Positions 1-6,180 of a stretch of DNA of 9,397 nucleotides are shown here, in pieces (position 1 is the first letter of the stretch; each line of letters opens with the position of its first letter). Source of the DNA: Deltaproteobacteria bacterium. Lineage in GTDB: Bacteria > Desulfobacterota > Binatia > UBA9968. The notes beneath the pieces were generated by a model, which did no database searches, was not told where the DNA came from, and worked only from the letters and a program-made list of their open reading frames with translations. Position numbers and translations under genes: made by a program. The DNA lies in contig JAHFAP010000045.1 in NCBI GenBank assembly GCA_023250495.1, positions 1-9,397 on the forward strand, read 5' to 3'.

Positions 1-274
1 GAGGGCTCTCCGCGCCACGGAGGTCCAGGCCACGCCCTTCGCCTTCCCCGGCTCGGAGGATGGACTGGATTTCATCTTTAGGTATCCCGATCTCGCCCCC
101 GAGCCCGTAAATCTTGATCATCTGGTCCTCTTCCCGATAGGCCTGGACGGTGATTCGTCGGCCATTTTTAAGGACCAGGGTGTACTGGGCTAAAAGGATT
201 GCGGGCCAGAAGAGAATGGCCATCGTCATAAGGGCGACAATTGGGGTGCGCCGATCCACAAGAAAAATATACAT
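1..274 (-). CDS. hypothetical signal-anchored protein, partial (C-terminus off the window)
   Basis: This is an open minus-strand frame running off the left edge, with about 91 codons visible. The N-terminus (MYIFLVDRRT) is followed by a hydrophobic segment at about residues 11-30, ending FWPAILLAQ, which fits a signal peptide or membrane anchor. After it comes a soluble stretch, YTLVLKNGRRITVQAYREE, then YGLGGEIGIPKDEIQSI. It resembles a short beta-rich module found in hypothetical secreted proteins of deltaproteobacterial-type genomes; that is recollection, not a search result. The ATG at 274 has no clear Shine-Dalgarno sequence. In-frame alternatives are a TTG further upstream (near 292) or Met16/Met18, the last two giving a more typical signal peptide. 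The gene lies 86 bases after the stop of the BamE-like gene on the same strand and may share its transcript. Function unknown. Confidence 0.72.
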   Translation of the reverse strand, partial: MYIFLVDRRTPIVALMTMAILFWPAILLAQYTLVLKNGRRITVQAYREEDQMIKIYGLGGEIGIPKDEIQSILRAGEGEGRGLDLRGAESP

Positions 275-360
275 GAACTTCAGAGCTGGGGCAAACAAGC
301 GGTTGCAGAGATGGGATTTAATGCCCGGGACGGAAACTGGGGACGGGAGTCGCAATGGCG

Positions 361-738
361 TCACTGGATAGGTGTTATGGAAATGCTGAGCAAAATGTCT
401 CCGGAGAATTTTAACAGCGCCGTCTCGTGATTCAATCCGCTGCTTGCATAGTACCAATCGGATATTCTCGACCATCGGCCTCTTAGCCCCTGATAGTAAG
501 AGTCTTCGTGGTCGGGCTTGCCGGCGATTGCCAGCACCTGGCCCTTATTCATCCCAACCTGGACGATTCTGTCGGGATTCTTATAGGGCCGCCAGGCATT
601 GAAGCTCAATGGCGTAAACTGCGCAAGCTCAAGCGGTTTCGAATCGGCAAAAACGGTAGGACTGGCTTGGGTAATAGCCGGGGGAAAGGCCAGAAACAGA
701 GTGATTAGCAGCGGTATCTTCATAAAGCTCAGCGTCAT
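361..738 (-). CDS. small secreted SmpA/OmlA (BamE)-like protein
   Basis: 125 residues. A signal peptide is followed by a short domain whose diagnostic stretch, VGMNKGQVLAIAGKP (residues 61-75), is the pattern of SmpA/OmlA/BamE and DUF2845-type folds: G-M-x(3)-Q-V-x(3)-G-x-P. The tail (DWYYASSGLNHETALLKFSGD) matches the family's second half, a hydrophobic strand followed by a terminal strand. There is no lipobox cysteine, so this is probably a soluble periplasmic relative and not the essential lipoprotein BamE. The ATG at 738 overlaps the stop of the upstream TVP38-like gene (ATGA), which implies translational coupling. However, GGAGG directly abuts that ATG, so Met6 at position 723 (MKIPLLITLFLAF, a better signal peptide) is an equally good start. 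Specific function unknown. Confidence 0.8.
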   Translation of the reverse strand: MTLSFMKIPLLITLFLAFPPAITQASPTVFADSKPLELAQFTPLSFNAWRPYKNPDRIVQVGMNKGQVLAIAGKPDHEDSYYQGLRGRWSRISDWYYASSGLNHETALLKFSGDILLSISITPIQ

Positions 739-1472
739 CCTCCAACTTCGTCATGTTTACTCTTTATCCAGTGAAAAAGACGCGTGCGGTAAATATAAGC
801 GCCAAATAGCAGCGCGGCGGAGATGACGGCGAAGATGACGGTCGTCGAATAGTCCTGGTTCCTGACACTGGCGCCTTGGATTGTGAGGAGATAGGTCCCC
901 GGAATGCGGCCGATGGTCGATACAATCAGGAAGGTGCTCAGCCGCATTCGGCTCAAACCCACGACATAGCACAGAACGTCTTTGGGAAAACCAGGGATCA
1001 GGAAGAGTAGAAAAGTGATCGTGGCGCCGGTGTTGGTAGTGAGGAAGTTGAATTTATCGAGGAGGTCCTTCCTAAACAGTCTTTCCACAAAAGGCCTCCC
1101 CAAGATGCTGGAGAGCTCGAACGCCACCCACGAACCCAGCGTCAGCCCAAGGGTTGACAGGACGAAGCCATAGCCTTGGCCATACACATATCCGCCGACG
1201 ACGCCCGTCAGCTCGCCCGGGATGGGAGAGATCACCACCTGGAGGGCCTGCAGCAGCACGAATACGGCGGAGGAATAGGGCCCGAAGGAAGCGAGAAAGG
1301 TGATGATTCGTTCCTTGCGTACCTGCGATGCCTGGAGATCCTCCAGTTCATCCCACAGAGGCCCCAAAACAGTGAAGGGCTGTGGGCCATACTTGCTCAG
1401 TACGAAGATCAGAGTCACCAGCAGAGCAAGGATGGATCCTCTCACAAGGAGCTGTCGTCGTTGCGTGCTCAT
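735..1472 (-). CDS. TVP38/TMEM64 family membrane protein (VTT/DedA superfamily)
   Basis: 245 residues. It has an N-terminal membrane segment (about residues 9-27), then the VTT core. The core includes the reentrant-loop motif SPIPGELTGVVGGYVYG (82-98), a membrane helix at about 102-122, the motif FLIPGFPKDVLCYVVGLSRM (157-176), GRIPGTYLL (188-196) and a final helix at about 210-228. These P-G and G-rich motifs define the TVP38/TMEM64 branch of the DedA superfamily. Family members are implicated in membrane homeostasis and lipid scrambling, but the substrate here cannot be told. Length is normal for the family. The ATG at 1472 has no strong Shine-Dalgarno sequence. It is the first gene of a short minus-strand operon with the BamE-like gene, which overlaps its stop by four bases. 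Confidence 0.9.
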   Translation of the reverse strand: MSTQRRQLLVRGSILALLVTLIFVLSKYGPQPFTVLGPLWDELEDLQASQVRKERIITFLASFGPYSSAVFVLLQALQVVISPIPGELTGVVGGYVYGQGYGFVLSTLGLTLGSWVAFELSSILGRPFVERLFRKDLLDKFNFLTTNTGATITFLLFLIPGFPKDVLCYVVGLSRMRLSTFLIVSTIGRIPGTYLLTIQGASVRNQDYSTTVIFAVISAALLFGAYIYRTRLFHWIKSKHDEVGG

Positions 1473-1653
1473 GTCAAATTTTCATACTAGCAGCAAATCT
1501 CATTAAAAACGAGCGCCTCCTGTGTCCCTTTGACGCCGGCGCTTCGACCGTCATTCAATTTTGATTTTTGCTCAGGGATGTATAAACTCGGTGAAGAGAG
1601 CAGCGAACAGCGGGCAGAAGTCCGTTTGTATCGGGTTTAAAAAAGGGGAGTAA

Positions 1654-2166
1654 GTGGACATTTTAGCGCACGGTCTTTGGGGTGGGGTGGGATTTTATTC
1701 GTATGGCAAGAAACGATTTGCGGCGGCGTTTCTTCTGGGCATGGCCCCGGATCTGCTTTCCTTTGGCCTCTTCCACGTGACCAGGCCAGGGTGGCTTAAG
1801 CTCCGTTTGCTCGGGCAAATATCTGGACCGCCCCCGCTCTCTACCCTGCCGTCCTACCTGTTTCAGGCCTACAATTTGACTCATAGCTTGGCTGTGTGGG
1901 CGCTCTTTTTCGGACTGCTCTGGATTGTGAGCAGGCGGCCTCCTTGGGTATGGCTCGCCTGGGGTCTGCATATCGTTTGCGATATCCCGACACATAGTTC
2001 GAGCTATTTCCCCACACCGTATTTATGGCCCTTTCCCACTCCGTTCGTTGAGGGGGTGCCCTGGACGGCGCCCTGGTTCATGATGGCCAATTATACGGCT
2101 CTCCTTGCGGTGTACGTCGGGACGTTTCTCTACGTGCGGAAAAGGAATCTCGTAAAATCGAGCTAA
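1654..2166 (+). CDS. membrane-bound metal-dependent hydrolase-like protein (YdjM/DUF457 type)
   Basis: 170 residues. Polar metal-ligand-type residues sit at the ends of hydrophobic helices in the order seen in membrane-embedded YdjM/DUF457-type hydrolases: DILAHGLWGG (His6), GMAPDLLSFG (Asp33), NLTHSLAVW (His77) and WGLHIVCDIPTHSSSYFPTPYLWPF (His106, Asp110, His114). There are four or five membrane segments, the last at about 148-163, followed by a basic tail. The substrate is unknown. The start is a GTG at 1654 with AAGGGGAG just upstream, the only plausible Shine-Dalgarno sequence. It is divergent from the TVP38-like gene and convergent with the gene at 2269-2667, so it is probably transcribed alone. 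A weak sigma-70-like pair (TTTTGA at 1559, TATAAA at 1581, 16-base spacing) lies upstream. Confidence 0.8.
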   Translation: MDILAHGLWGGVGFYSYGKKRFAAAFLLGMAPDLLSFGLFHVTRPGWLKLRLLGQISGPPPLSTLPSYLFQAYNLTHSLAVWALFFGLLWIVSRRPPWVWLAWGLHIVCDIPTHSSSYFPTPYLWPFPTPFVEGVPWTAPWFMMANYTALLAVYVGTFLYVRKRNLVKSS

Positions 2167-2199
2167 AGATGAGGGGGGTGACTAGAGAGTGAGAGTATC

Positions 2200-2230
2200 G
2201 GTCGGGCAGGAAAGAGAATCCTGCCCGACC
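2200..2230. terminator. 12-bp hairpin between convergent genes, likely bidirectional terminator
   Basis: GGTCGGGCAGGA (2200-2211) pairs perfectly with TCCTGCCCGACC (2219-2230) around a 7-base loop, AAGAGAA. It sits in the short gap between two convergent genes. There is no clear U-tract on either strand, so it may act as a strong stem that stalls polymerase or protects 3' ends, not as a classical intrinsic terminator. Confidence 0.65.
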
Positions 2231-2268
2231 ATCTGGAAAAGCTAAAATAGAAGGGCTTGAAGCAAAAA

Positions 2269-2667
2269 TTACTTTGCCTCTTTTTTCATCTCTTTCTTCT
2301 CTTCCATCATCCCTTCTTTTTTCTCGGCCTTAGCCGCCTTGACGGAGCTGGCTACCATCTTCCCTTCCTTTTCGGTGTAGGAAACGGTAACCATGTCCTT
2401 TACCTTGACCTTCTCGAGCGCCTCCTTAGCAGCCTTAGTCTCGGCCGTGAAGCTTATCTCCTTGTCCTTCACCTTGACTGCCAGCATACCCGCCTTAGCA
2501 TCGACGGATACGACCTCGCCTGTAGCACTTTTTGCCTTAACCTCCGCCTTCTTCTCCGGCGCCATCTTCTCCTCAGCCTTCTTTTCAGCCGCGAAGATTA
2601 CTGGAGGAAAGGCCAAAGCGGATCCGATCAGGACCGCCACAAGCCACAAAAACCATCTGCTTCTCAT
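2269..2667 (-). CDS. Lys/Glu-rich periplasmic protein with a small beta domain
   Basis: 132 residues. Residues 1-27 are a signal peptide (MRSRWFLWLVAVLIGSALAF, cleaved near FAA). A charged linker rich in EKKA repeats follows. Residues 46-112 form a compact domain: SATGEVVSVDAKAGMLAVKV, then ISFTAETKA, then VKVKDMVTVSYTEKEGKMVASSV. This looks like a DUF5666/CusF-type small beta barrel, in which G-x-V-x-x-V-D and V-x-V-x-Y recur. The tail (KAEKKEGMMEEKKEMKKEAK) is again charged and Met-rich. The start is well supported by AAGGAGAG about 5 bases before the ATG. Metal binding is possible, given the resemblance and the Met/Glu-rich tail, but that is inference. A candidate sigma-70 promoter lies upstream at 2780-2808. 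Confidence 0.78.
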   Translation of the reverse strand: MRSRWFLWLVAVLIGSALAFPPVIFAAEKKAEEKMAPEKKAEVKAKSATGEVVSVDAKAGMLAVKVKDKEISFTAETKAAKEALEKVKVKDMVTVSYTEKEGKMVASSVKAAKAEKKEGMMEEKKEMKKEAK

Positions 2668-2779
2668 ATCTACTCTCCTTTCGTTTACCCCTATTATTAC
2701 GCCCTAAAATTTGCCCCCTCTCCTCAGTCCTGCCAACCGGGGTTAATTGGCCCAAGATGGGGCATTTTGATGCCGTGGA

Positions 2780-2808
2780 TTCTTAATCAAAGCCCAGCCA
2801 CTTGTCAA
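2780..2808 (-). promoter_or_regulatory. candidate sigma-70 promoter for the Lys/Glu-rich protein
   Basis: On the minus strand a perfect TTGACA (2808-2803) is followed after 17 bases by TAAGAA (2785-2780), a moderate -10 match. It points at the gene starting at 2667 and leaves an untranslated leader of about 105 bases. It overlaps the end of the anti-sigma gene. Confidence 0.4.
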
Positions 2809-2811
2809 GAG

Positions 2812-3642
2812 CTATGCCGGGGGCTGTGCAGGGGGGGTGGGTTGGGCGTTGGACCGGGCGAGGGTAAGAAGCTCCGGTAGGGGCAGCTTGGAAACCAGGA
2901 TACAGATGAGTTTCCCTTCGCGGTGGAAGACTGCATTGATCCCGGCGCGCGAATAGGTATAAAAATTGGTTGTTTTTTCTGCGGCGAAAAAGATCTCGGC
3001 TCCGGGCGGGGCATCTCTTTCGGTGCCCAGAAAGGTGTAGCAGGTGACCGATATGCCCTCGCCTTCATAAACGGTCACGAGGACCTTTCGGCCACCAAAT
3101 TCCCGGACTGTGCCCCCCACGGCCTTTAGATTCATCATCGACAGATCGTATGTCATGGGGGCGAACTTGTCGTCCACAGAGTGATAGAGCATTTCTTTAA
3201 TTTCCTCAGGGCTCCCCGCTCGAATGATAGGCAGCTCGCCGCTGACAATTTTCTCGTGGGTCTCAAAAGCGGTCAATGAGATAGGCCTTCCGGCCGGCCG
3301 CATCATGTAAAGCACAGGGAGAACCAGGAGGATGAGCAGGGCCAAAGCCAGTGCTGGCCGGAGATAAAGCCTTGCATCCCGGGCCGGGCCTATGCTGCGC
3401 GTGGGCTTCTGCGCAAAGACGCGTGGGTCGTGGAGAATTTTTTCCCTCAGCTCAGCGGGCGCTCCGAGGCCAGCGCCGGCTTTGCGAACCTCTCTCTTGA
3501 GCTCCAGTTCCTGGCTATAGATAAGCTGGCACCTGGAACAATCCTTGAGATGGCCCTCGATCGAGGCTCGCTCCGACCCGGGCAATTGCTTGTCCACCAG
3601 GGCGGTGATGAGTTCTTGCGCTTCTTCGCATCTCATTGCCAT
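2812..3642 (-). CDS. membrane-anchored zinc-finger anti-sigma factor
   Basis: 276 residues. The cytoplasmic N-terminus has the zinc-binding anti-sigma (ZAS, zf-HC2) signature, with Cys5 and then His31-x3-Cys35-x2-Cys38 (GHLKDCSRC). One membrane helix spans about residues 96-114 (PALALALLILLVLPVLYMM). The remaining 160 or so residues are predicted to be periplasmic and contain paired beta-rich stretches such as GGRKVLVTVYEGEGISVTCY and FFAAEKTTNFYTYSRAGINAVF. The family holds a partner ECF sigma factor at the membrane and releases it on a signal. Zinc-finger Cys pairs in some members sense thiol stress, but here the periplasmic domain may be the sensor. It starts one base after the sigma gene stop, implying coupled translation and a cognate pair. 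Met3 is an alternative start. Confidence 0.92.
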   Translation of the reverse strand: MAMRCEEAQELITALVDKQLPGSERASIEGHLKDCSRCQLIYSQELELKREVRKAGAGLGAPAELREKILHDPRVFAQKPTRSIGPARDARLYLRPALALALLILLVLPVLYMMRPAGRPISLTAFETHEKIVSGELPIIRAGSPEEIKEMLYHSVDDKFAPMTYDLSMMNLKAVGGTVREFGGRKVLVTVYEGEGISVTCYTFLGTERDAPPGAEIFFAAEKTTNFYTYSRAGINAVFHREGKLICILVSKLPLPELLTLARSNAQPTPPAQPPA

Positions 3643-3643
3643 C

Positions 3644-4219
3644 CTACGCCTTCTCTTTGGCTCCGACGTAATTCTTTAGGTATTGATAGAGAATTTTCCT
3701 TCCGCGGAAGAGCCGCGAGCGAACGGTTCCCAAAGGGCACGAGAGGACCTCCGCCGCCTCGGCGTAGGAGAAATCTCCCATATCCACCAGAATGATGGGC
3801 ATGCGGAACTCCTCGGGGAGCTTTTTCAGGGCATCGGTGACCTTCACGTTCAACTCTTTAAGCAAAATCTGGCTTTCCGGTCCAGGGTTTTCTGTAGGTA
3901 CCCTTTCCCAATAGTCCCTCTCTTCATCCTCCTCCCCGGCTTTATCCTCCACCGAAACCCACCGCTTCGTCTGGTGATAGTGATCGAAAAAAAAATTATA
4001 GAGGATCTTCGTCAGCCAGGCCTTCAGGTGCGTTCCGGGGGCGAACTGTTGGTAGGAGCCGAGCGCGCGCGCATAGGTCTCCTGCACAAGATCCTGGGCC
4101 TCGTCCGGCTCCTTTGCAAGATGGAATGCCACCCGGTAGAGATGGTCGAGATGCAACATCGCCTCACGTGCGAATTTTTCCCGTGCGTCCTCCTTGGGAG
4201 ACTTGCCGCTCCAAACCAC
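3644..4219 (-). CDS. ECF-type RNA polymerase sigma factor
   Basis: 191 residues. Region 2 spans about residues 25-88: LYRVAFHLAKEPDEAQDLVQETYARAL followed by LKAWLTKILYNFFFDHYHQTKR, the core-binding and -10 recognition part. An acidic linker (EDKAGEEDEERDYWE) leads to region 4 (about 128-180), with LKKLPEEFRMPIILVDMGDFSYAEAAEVLSCPLGTVRSRLFRGRK, the -35-binding helix-turn-helix. Two-domain architecture without region 3 is typical of ECF (group 4) sigmas. The reading frame has a TAG only 12 bases upstream of a GTG at 4219, so the start is that GTG or, as a shorter alternative, Met21. No clear Shine-Dalgarno sequence precedes the GTG. A GGAACTTT-N18-GTT element just upstream (4263-4289) suggests autoregulation. 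The anti-sigma gene follows directly. Confidence 0.95.
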   Translation of the reverse strand: MVWSGKSPKEDAREKFAREAMLHLDHLYRVAFHLAKEPDEAQDLVQETYARALGSYQQFAPGTHLKAWLTKILYNFFFDHYHQTKRWVSVEDKAGEEDEERDYWERVPTENPGPESQILLKELNVKVTDALKKLPEEFRMPIILVDMGDFSYAEAAEVLSCPLGTVRSRLFRGRKILYQYLKNYVGAKEKA

Positions 4220-4262
4220 GCAGCCATTCTAGCCAACGGAATGGCCCGTGTCCATCCAGTAA

Positions 4263-4289
4263 AACAGCTTTACGGCCTTCAAAGTTCCC
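4263..4289 (-). promoter_or_regulatory. candidate ECF promoter of the sigma/anti-sigma operon
   Basis: On the minus strand GGGAACTTT begins at 4289. Exactly 18 bases after GGAAC comes GTTTTA (from 4265). GGAAC is a common ECF -35 element and GTT/GTC a common -10 core. The predicted leader to the GTG start is about 35 bases. The same -35, spacing and GTT recur upstream of the two NPCA-repeat genes (5698-5724 and 9261-9287), which supports a regulon with autoregulation. Confidence 0.65.
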
Positions 4290-4310
4290 GGAGTTCAGAG
4301 GCCTTCAAAG
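4274..4310. repeat. 11-base direct repeat upstream of the sigma gene
   Basis: GGCCTTCAAAG occurs at 4274-4284 and again at 4300-4310, 26 bases apart (about 2.5 helical turns). One copy overlaps the proposed -35/spacer of the sigma promoter and the other lies upstream of it. It could be an operator or chance duplication. Confidence 0.5.
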
Positions 4311-4316
4311 ATAGGA

Positions 4317-5624
4317 TCAATCCAGTTGGATGATCTTTTCGAAAAGCAGGTAAGGGGTGCGGCTAGACTCCTGCAGAGCCCTTTGGATCAGTTTCCTTCC
4401 TTCAGGGCTGATCGCTTGATCTTGAAGATAGGGGGCATAGAAATAGTTGTGGTAAAAGTGATCGGGATGAACCTCGACCCAGGCGCGGATCTTTTTCGCC
4501 TGGCTTGGCAGACGCCACCGGAAGTCTGCTTGGAATTTTTCGCCTGGCGCGATGCGCGTGTCGAAATGTTCTTTCCATTGGCCGTCCTCGAATCTGGCGT
4601 CCCAACCGATAATCCGTTCCTGCTGTGTGCCCTCAATGGTGTTGCCGGCGTTGTCCAGAAGTGCGGCGCGCACAAAAACCTTGGGGGTGATATAAGTCGG
4701 AAATTTGTGCCCAACGGCGGCGTTGGTTACTTCCACCTTTATCTCCGCTCTTTCTGGAGCTGAGCGGTCCTGAGTAATCTCTGCGTCAACGCGCACTCCC
4801 CCTTTGACCCATTCCTCGTCGTGGATTCCTTTCCAAAAATGGCGGCGGTTGGGCATGTGGCATTCCTGGCAGCTCGCATCGCCTTGTCCCCATATGCTGT
4901 TCTTCCATTCGCGGTAGGTATCCTGTATCGGTTTTCCGTTGATCAAGACTGAGTCTTTGGGGTCAAATTGGTGGCAGTCTTTGCAGAACTCTGCCTTTTC
5001 AAAATAGGGCGTGCGCTCAACTCCCCCGTGGTTGGCCATCCCGGTTGGGTACTTTGATGCGGCAAGCGCTTCTGCTTTGGGTGGACCGAAGCGCCGGTGC
5101 TGCCGGACATGGCATGCCGCGCAGGTGATTCCCTGAAGCTCCAGTCGGGAATCAAAGTAAGGATTTTTCTCGAAAGGTCCTTTCTCCTCGGTGCCTGATT
5201 TAGCTACCAAAAGGCTTTGCTCGCTTAGCGGAGCATGGCAAGTCATGCAGAGCATCGCCTCGTCAGGACTGCTATGGAACAAATCAATAATCTGGCCCCA
5301 CGGCCCCGGCCCCATCGCCTTGCTATGGACGCTCTCCTTCCAATCGGAGTATTGCTGGGGGTGGCAGCTACCGCAGGCCTCGGGAGTTAGTGAAGCCTCT
5401 TTCTCAGTGAATAAGGCTGGCGCCAGGCCCTGAAGCGGAATGGGTCTCTGCCAGTAGGCCGTAAAAAAATCCTCTATGCTTTGATCTACAGAAAGGTTGG
5501 TAGGGGGCAGGTTATCTTTTGGAGTGCGTGGGAGGAGAAATCTGGTGACTATAAAAGCGATGGCTAGAATTCCAAAAAGAGAACCTACGGCTAGGAGCGC
5601 TCGTTTCGGCAAACAAAAATGCAA
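4317..5624 (-). CDS. membrane-anchored pentaheme c-type cytochrome with a C-terminal beta domain
   Basis: 435 residues. An N-terminal signal anchor (about residues 9-31) is followed by five CxxCH heme-attachment motifs: CGSCH (84-88), CMTCH (126-130), CAACH (168-172), CKDCH (214-218) and CQECH (252-256). Conserved extra His residues (SVHSKAMG, RQHRR, HFWKGIHD) could be distal ligands. The layout resembles cytochrome c554-like electron-transfer or reductase proteins. Residues of about 275-400 form a beta-rich domain (VEVTNAAVGHKFPTYI, RIIGWDARFEDGQWKEHFDTRI, APGEKFQADFRWRLP) typical of the periplasmic tail in such multiheme proteins. The start is a TTG at 5624, chosen because AAGGAGG lies nine bases upstream and no ATG fits. 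It is divergent from the NPCA gene, with a possible ECF promoter (GGAACTTT) between them. The electron donor and acceptor are unknown. Confidence 0.9.
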   Translation of the reverse strand: MHFCLPKRALLAVGSLFGILAIAFIVTRFLLPRTPKDNLPPTNLSVDQSIEDFFTAYWQRPIPLQGLAPALFTEKEASLTPEACGSCHPQQYSDWKESVHSKAMGPGPWGQIIDLFHSSPDEAMLCMTCHAPLSEQSLLVAKSGTEEKGPFEKNPYFDSRLELQGITCAACHVRQHRRFGPPKAEALAASKYPTGMANHGGVERTPYFEKAEFCKDCHQFDPKDSVLINGKPIQDTYREWKNSIWGQGDASCQECHMPNRRHFWKGIHDEEWVKGGVRVDAEITQDRSAPERAEIKVEVTNAAVGHKFPTYITPKVFVRAALLDNAGNTIEGTQQERIIGWDARFEDGQWKEHFDTRIAPGEKFQADFRWRLPSQAKKIRAWVEVHPDHFYHNYFYAPYLQDQAISPEGRKLIQRALQESSRTPYLLFEKIIQLD

Positions 5625-5656
5625 TCTTTTTCCCCTCCTTAGAAGAACCTTATCTT

Positions 5657-5685
5657 AAAATGGTCCTCAGATCAAAAAAAGTTCC
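5657..5685 (-). promoter_or_regulatory. weaker ECF-type promoter for the cytochrome gene
   Basis: On the minus strand AGGAACTTT begins at 5686, so the -35 matches the other three sites. At the N18 position the sequence reads CATTTTAAG instead of GTT, which is a poorer -10. The leader to the TTG start would be about 35 bases. It lies back-to-back with the plus-strand element at 5698-5724. Confidence 0.4.
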
Positions 5686-5697
5686 TGTTCTTTTAGT

Positions 5698-5724
5698 GGG
5701 AACTTTTAACCTCACGTTTCAGTT
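5698..5724 (+). promoter_or_regulatory. candidate ECF promoter of the secreted NPCA-repeat gene
   Basis: GGGAACTTT (5698-5706) is followed, 18 bases after GGAAC, by GTT (5722-5724). The full unit reads GGAAC-N18-GTTCC, so the site is also a dyad and could in principle be read from either strand. The start of transcription would fall near 5732, about 40 bases before the ATG. Confidence 0.62.
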
Positions 5725-5737
5725 CCAATTACATTAA

Positions 5738-5754
5738 GACCGCAATTTGCGGTC
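5738..5754 (+). other. 5' leader hairpin ahead of the NPCA-repeat gene
   Basis: GACCGC (5738-5743) and GCGGTC (5749-5754) form a 6-bp stem around AATTT. The Shine-Dalgarno GGAGG begins six bases later (5761). It lies at or near the 5' end of the predicted transcript and may stabilise the message or modulate translation. Confidence 0.5.
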
Positions 5755-5771
5755 CAAAAAGGAGGGGTTTT

Positions 5772-6011
5772 ATGAGGACAAGGTTTGTTTACTTCGTGCT
5801 GGCTCTGGTTGCCACGGCGTTCCTGCTGGCTCCGAGTTTGACCTTTGCCCAGGCGAATCCCTGCGCCGCTAAGAACCCGTGCGCGGTGAAGAATCCCTGC
5901 GCGGTCAAGACAGAAAAGAAGGCCGAGAAGAGCAAGAAAGATACGGCGGCCAAGAGCAAGAAGGGGACGGAGAATCCCTGCGCTGCCAACCCCTGCGCCA
6001 CTAAAAAGTGA
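5772..6011 (+). CDS. small secreted Cys-repeat (NPCA) protein
   Basis: 79 residues. A clear signal peptide (MRTRFVYFVLALVATAFLLA, likely cleaved after TFA at residue 26) leads to a low-complexity mature chain of about 53 residues. It contains five NPCA tetrapeptides at 29, 35, 41, 68 and 73, split by a Lys-rich segment (TEKKAEKSKKDTAAKSKK). No folded domain is visible. The regularly spaced single cysteines suggest metal binding, thiol chemistry or crosslinking in the periplasm; none is proven. GGAGG six bases before the ATG fixes the start. It is preceded by a candidate ECF promoter and leader hairpin and followed by a hairpin terminator, so it is probably monocistronic. The same NPCA repeat is embedded in the membrane protein at 8548-9219. 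Function unknown. Confidence 0.85.
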   Translation: MRTRFVYFVLALVATAFLLAPSLTFAQANPCAAKNPCAVKNPCAVKTEKKAEKSKKDTAAKSKKGTENPCAANPCATKK

Positions 6012-6028
6012 GCCGCCGGTCCGCTTTT

Positions 6029-6061
6029 AGAGGGGAGAATAGCGGGGGTATCCTCCCCTCT
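6029..6061 (+). terminator. hairpin terminator after the NPCA-repeat gene
   Basis: AGAGGGGAG (6029-6037) pairs with CTCCCCTCT (6053-6061) around a 15-base loop. A pyrimidine-rich run (TCACTTTCTGTTCTG) follows. It starts 18 bases after the NPCA stop codon, as expected for an intrinsic terminator, although the T-tract is imperfect. Confidence 0.6.
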
Positions 6062-6118
6062 TCACTTTCTGTTCTGTTCCACCTCTCCTGGCAATCACTC
6101 TTGTAGAGCAACTTTTAG

Positions 6119-6148
6119 TTGGGCTAAACTCCGCTGCAGGACTATAAG
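6119..6148 (+). promoter_or_regulatory. candidate sigma-70 promoter of the AhpD-like selenoprotein gene
   Basis: TTGGGC (6119-6124) and TATAAG (6143-6148) are separated by 18 bases and lie about 30 bases before the ATG. There is no GGAAC element in this gap, so this gene may be controlled differently from its neighbours. A short dyad, CAACT-TTT-AGTTG, overlaps the -35. Confidence 0.35.
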
Positions 6149-6180
6149 TAAATCACCATCCTTGGGGAGGATTGGAAAAC

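Noticed and set aside
1473..1653. tRNA or small RNA in the divergent gap.
   Set aside because: No cloverleaf, TPsiC-like arm or strong hairpin-plus-T-run was found; only a short CGCCGGCG palindrome and a weak promoter-like pair are visible.
2257..2880. Plus-strand 207-codon ORF.
   Set aside because: It is the antisense shadow of the Lys/Glu-rich gene: Leu/Phe-rich low complexity without a credible start site.
4024..4236. Overlapping ORF with an ATG start covering the sigma gene N-terminus.
   Set aside because: It is in another frame and encodes no recognisable domain, while the sigma-70 region 2 motifs are in the GTG-initiated frame.
3683..4333. Plus-strand 216-codon ORF opposite the sigma factor.
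   Set aside because: Shadow of a clearly assigned sigma gene; no domain or ribosome-binding site seen.
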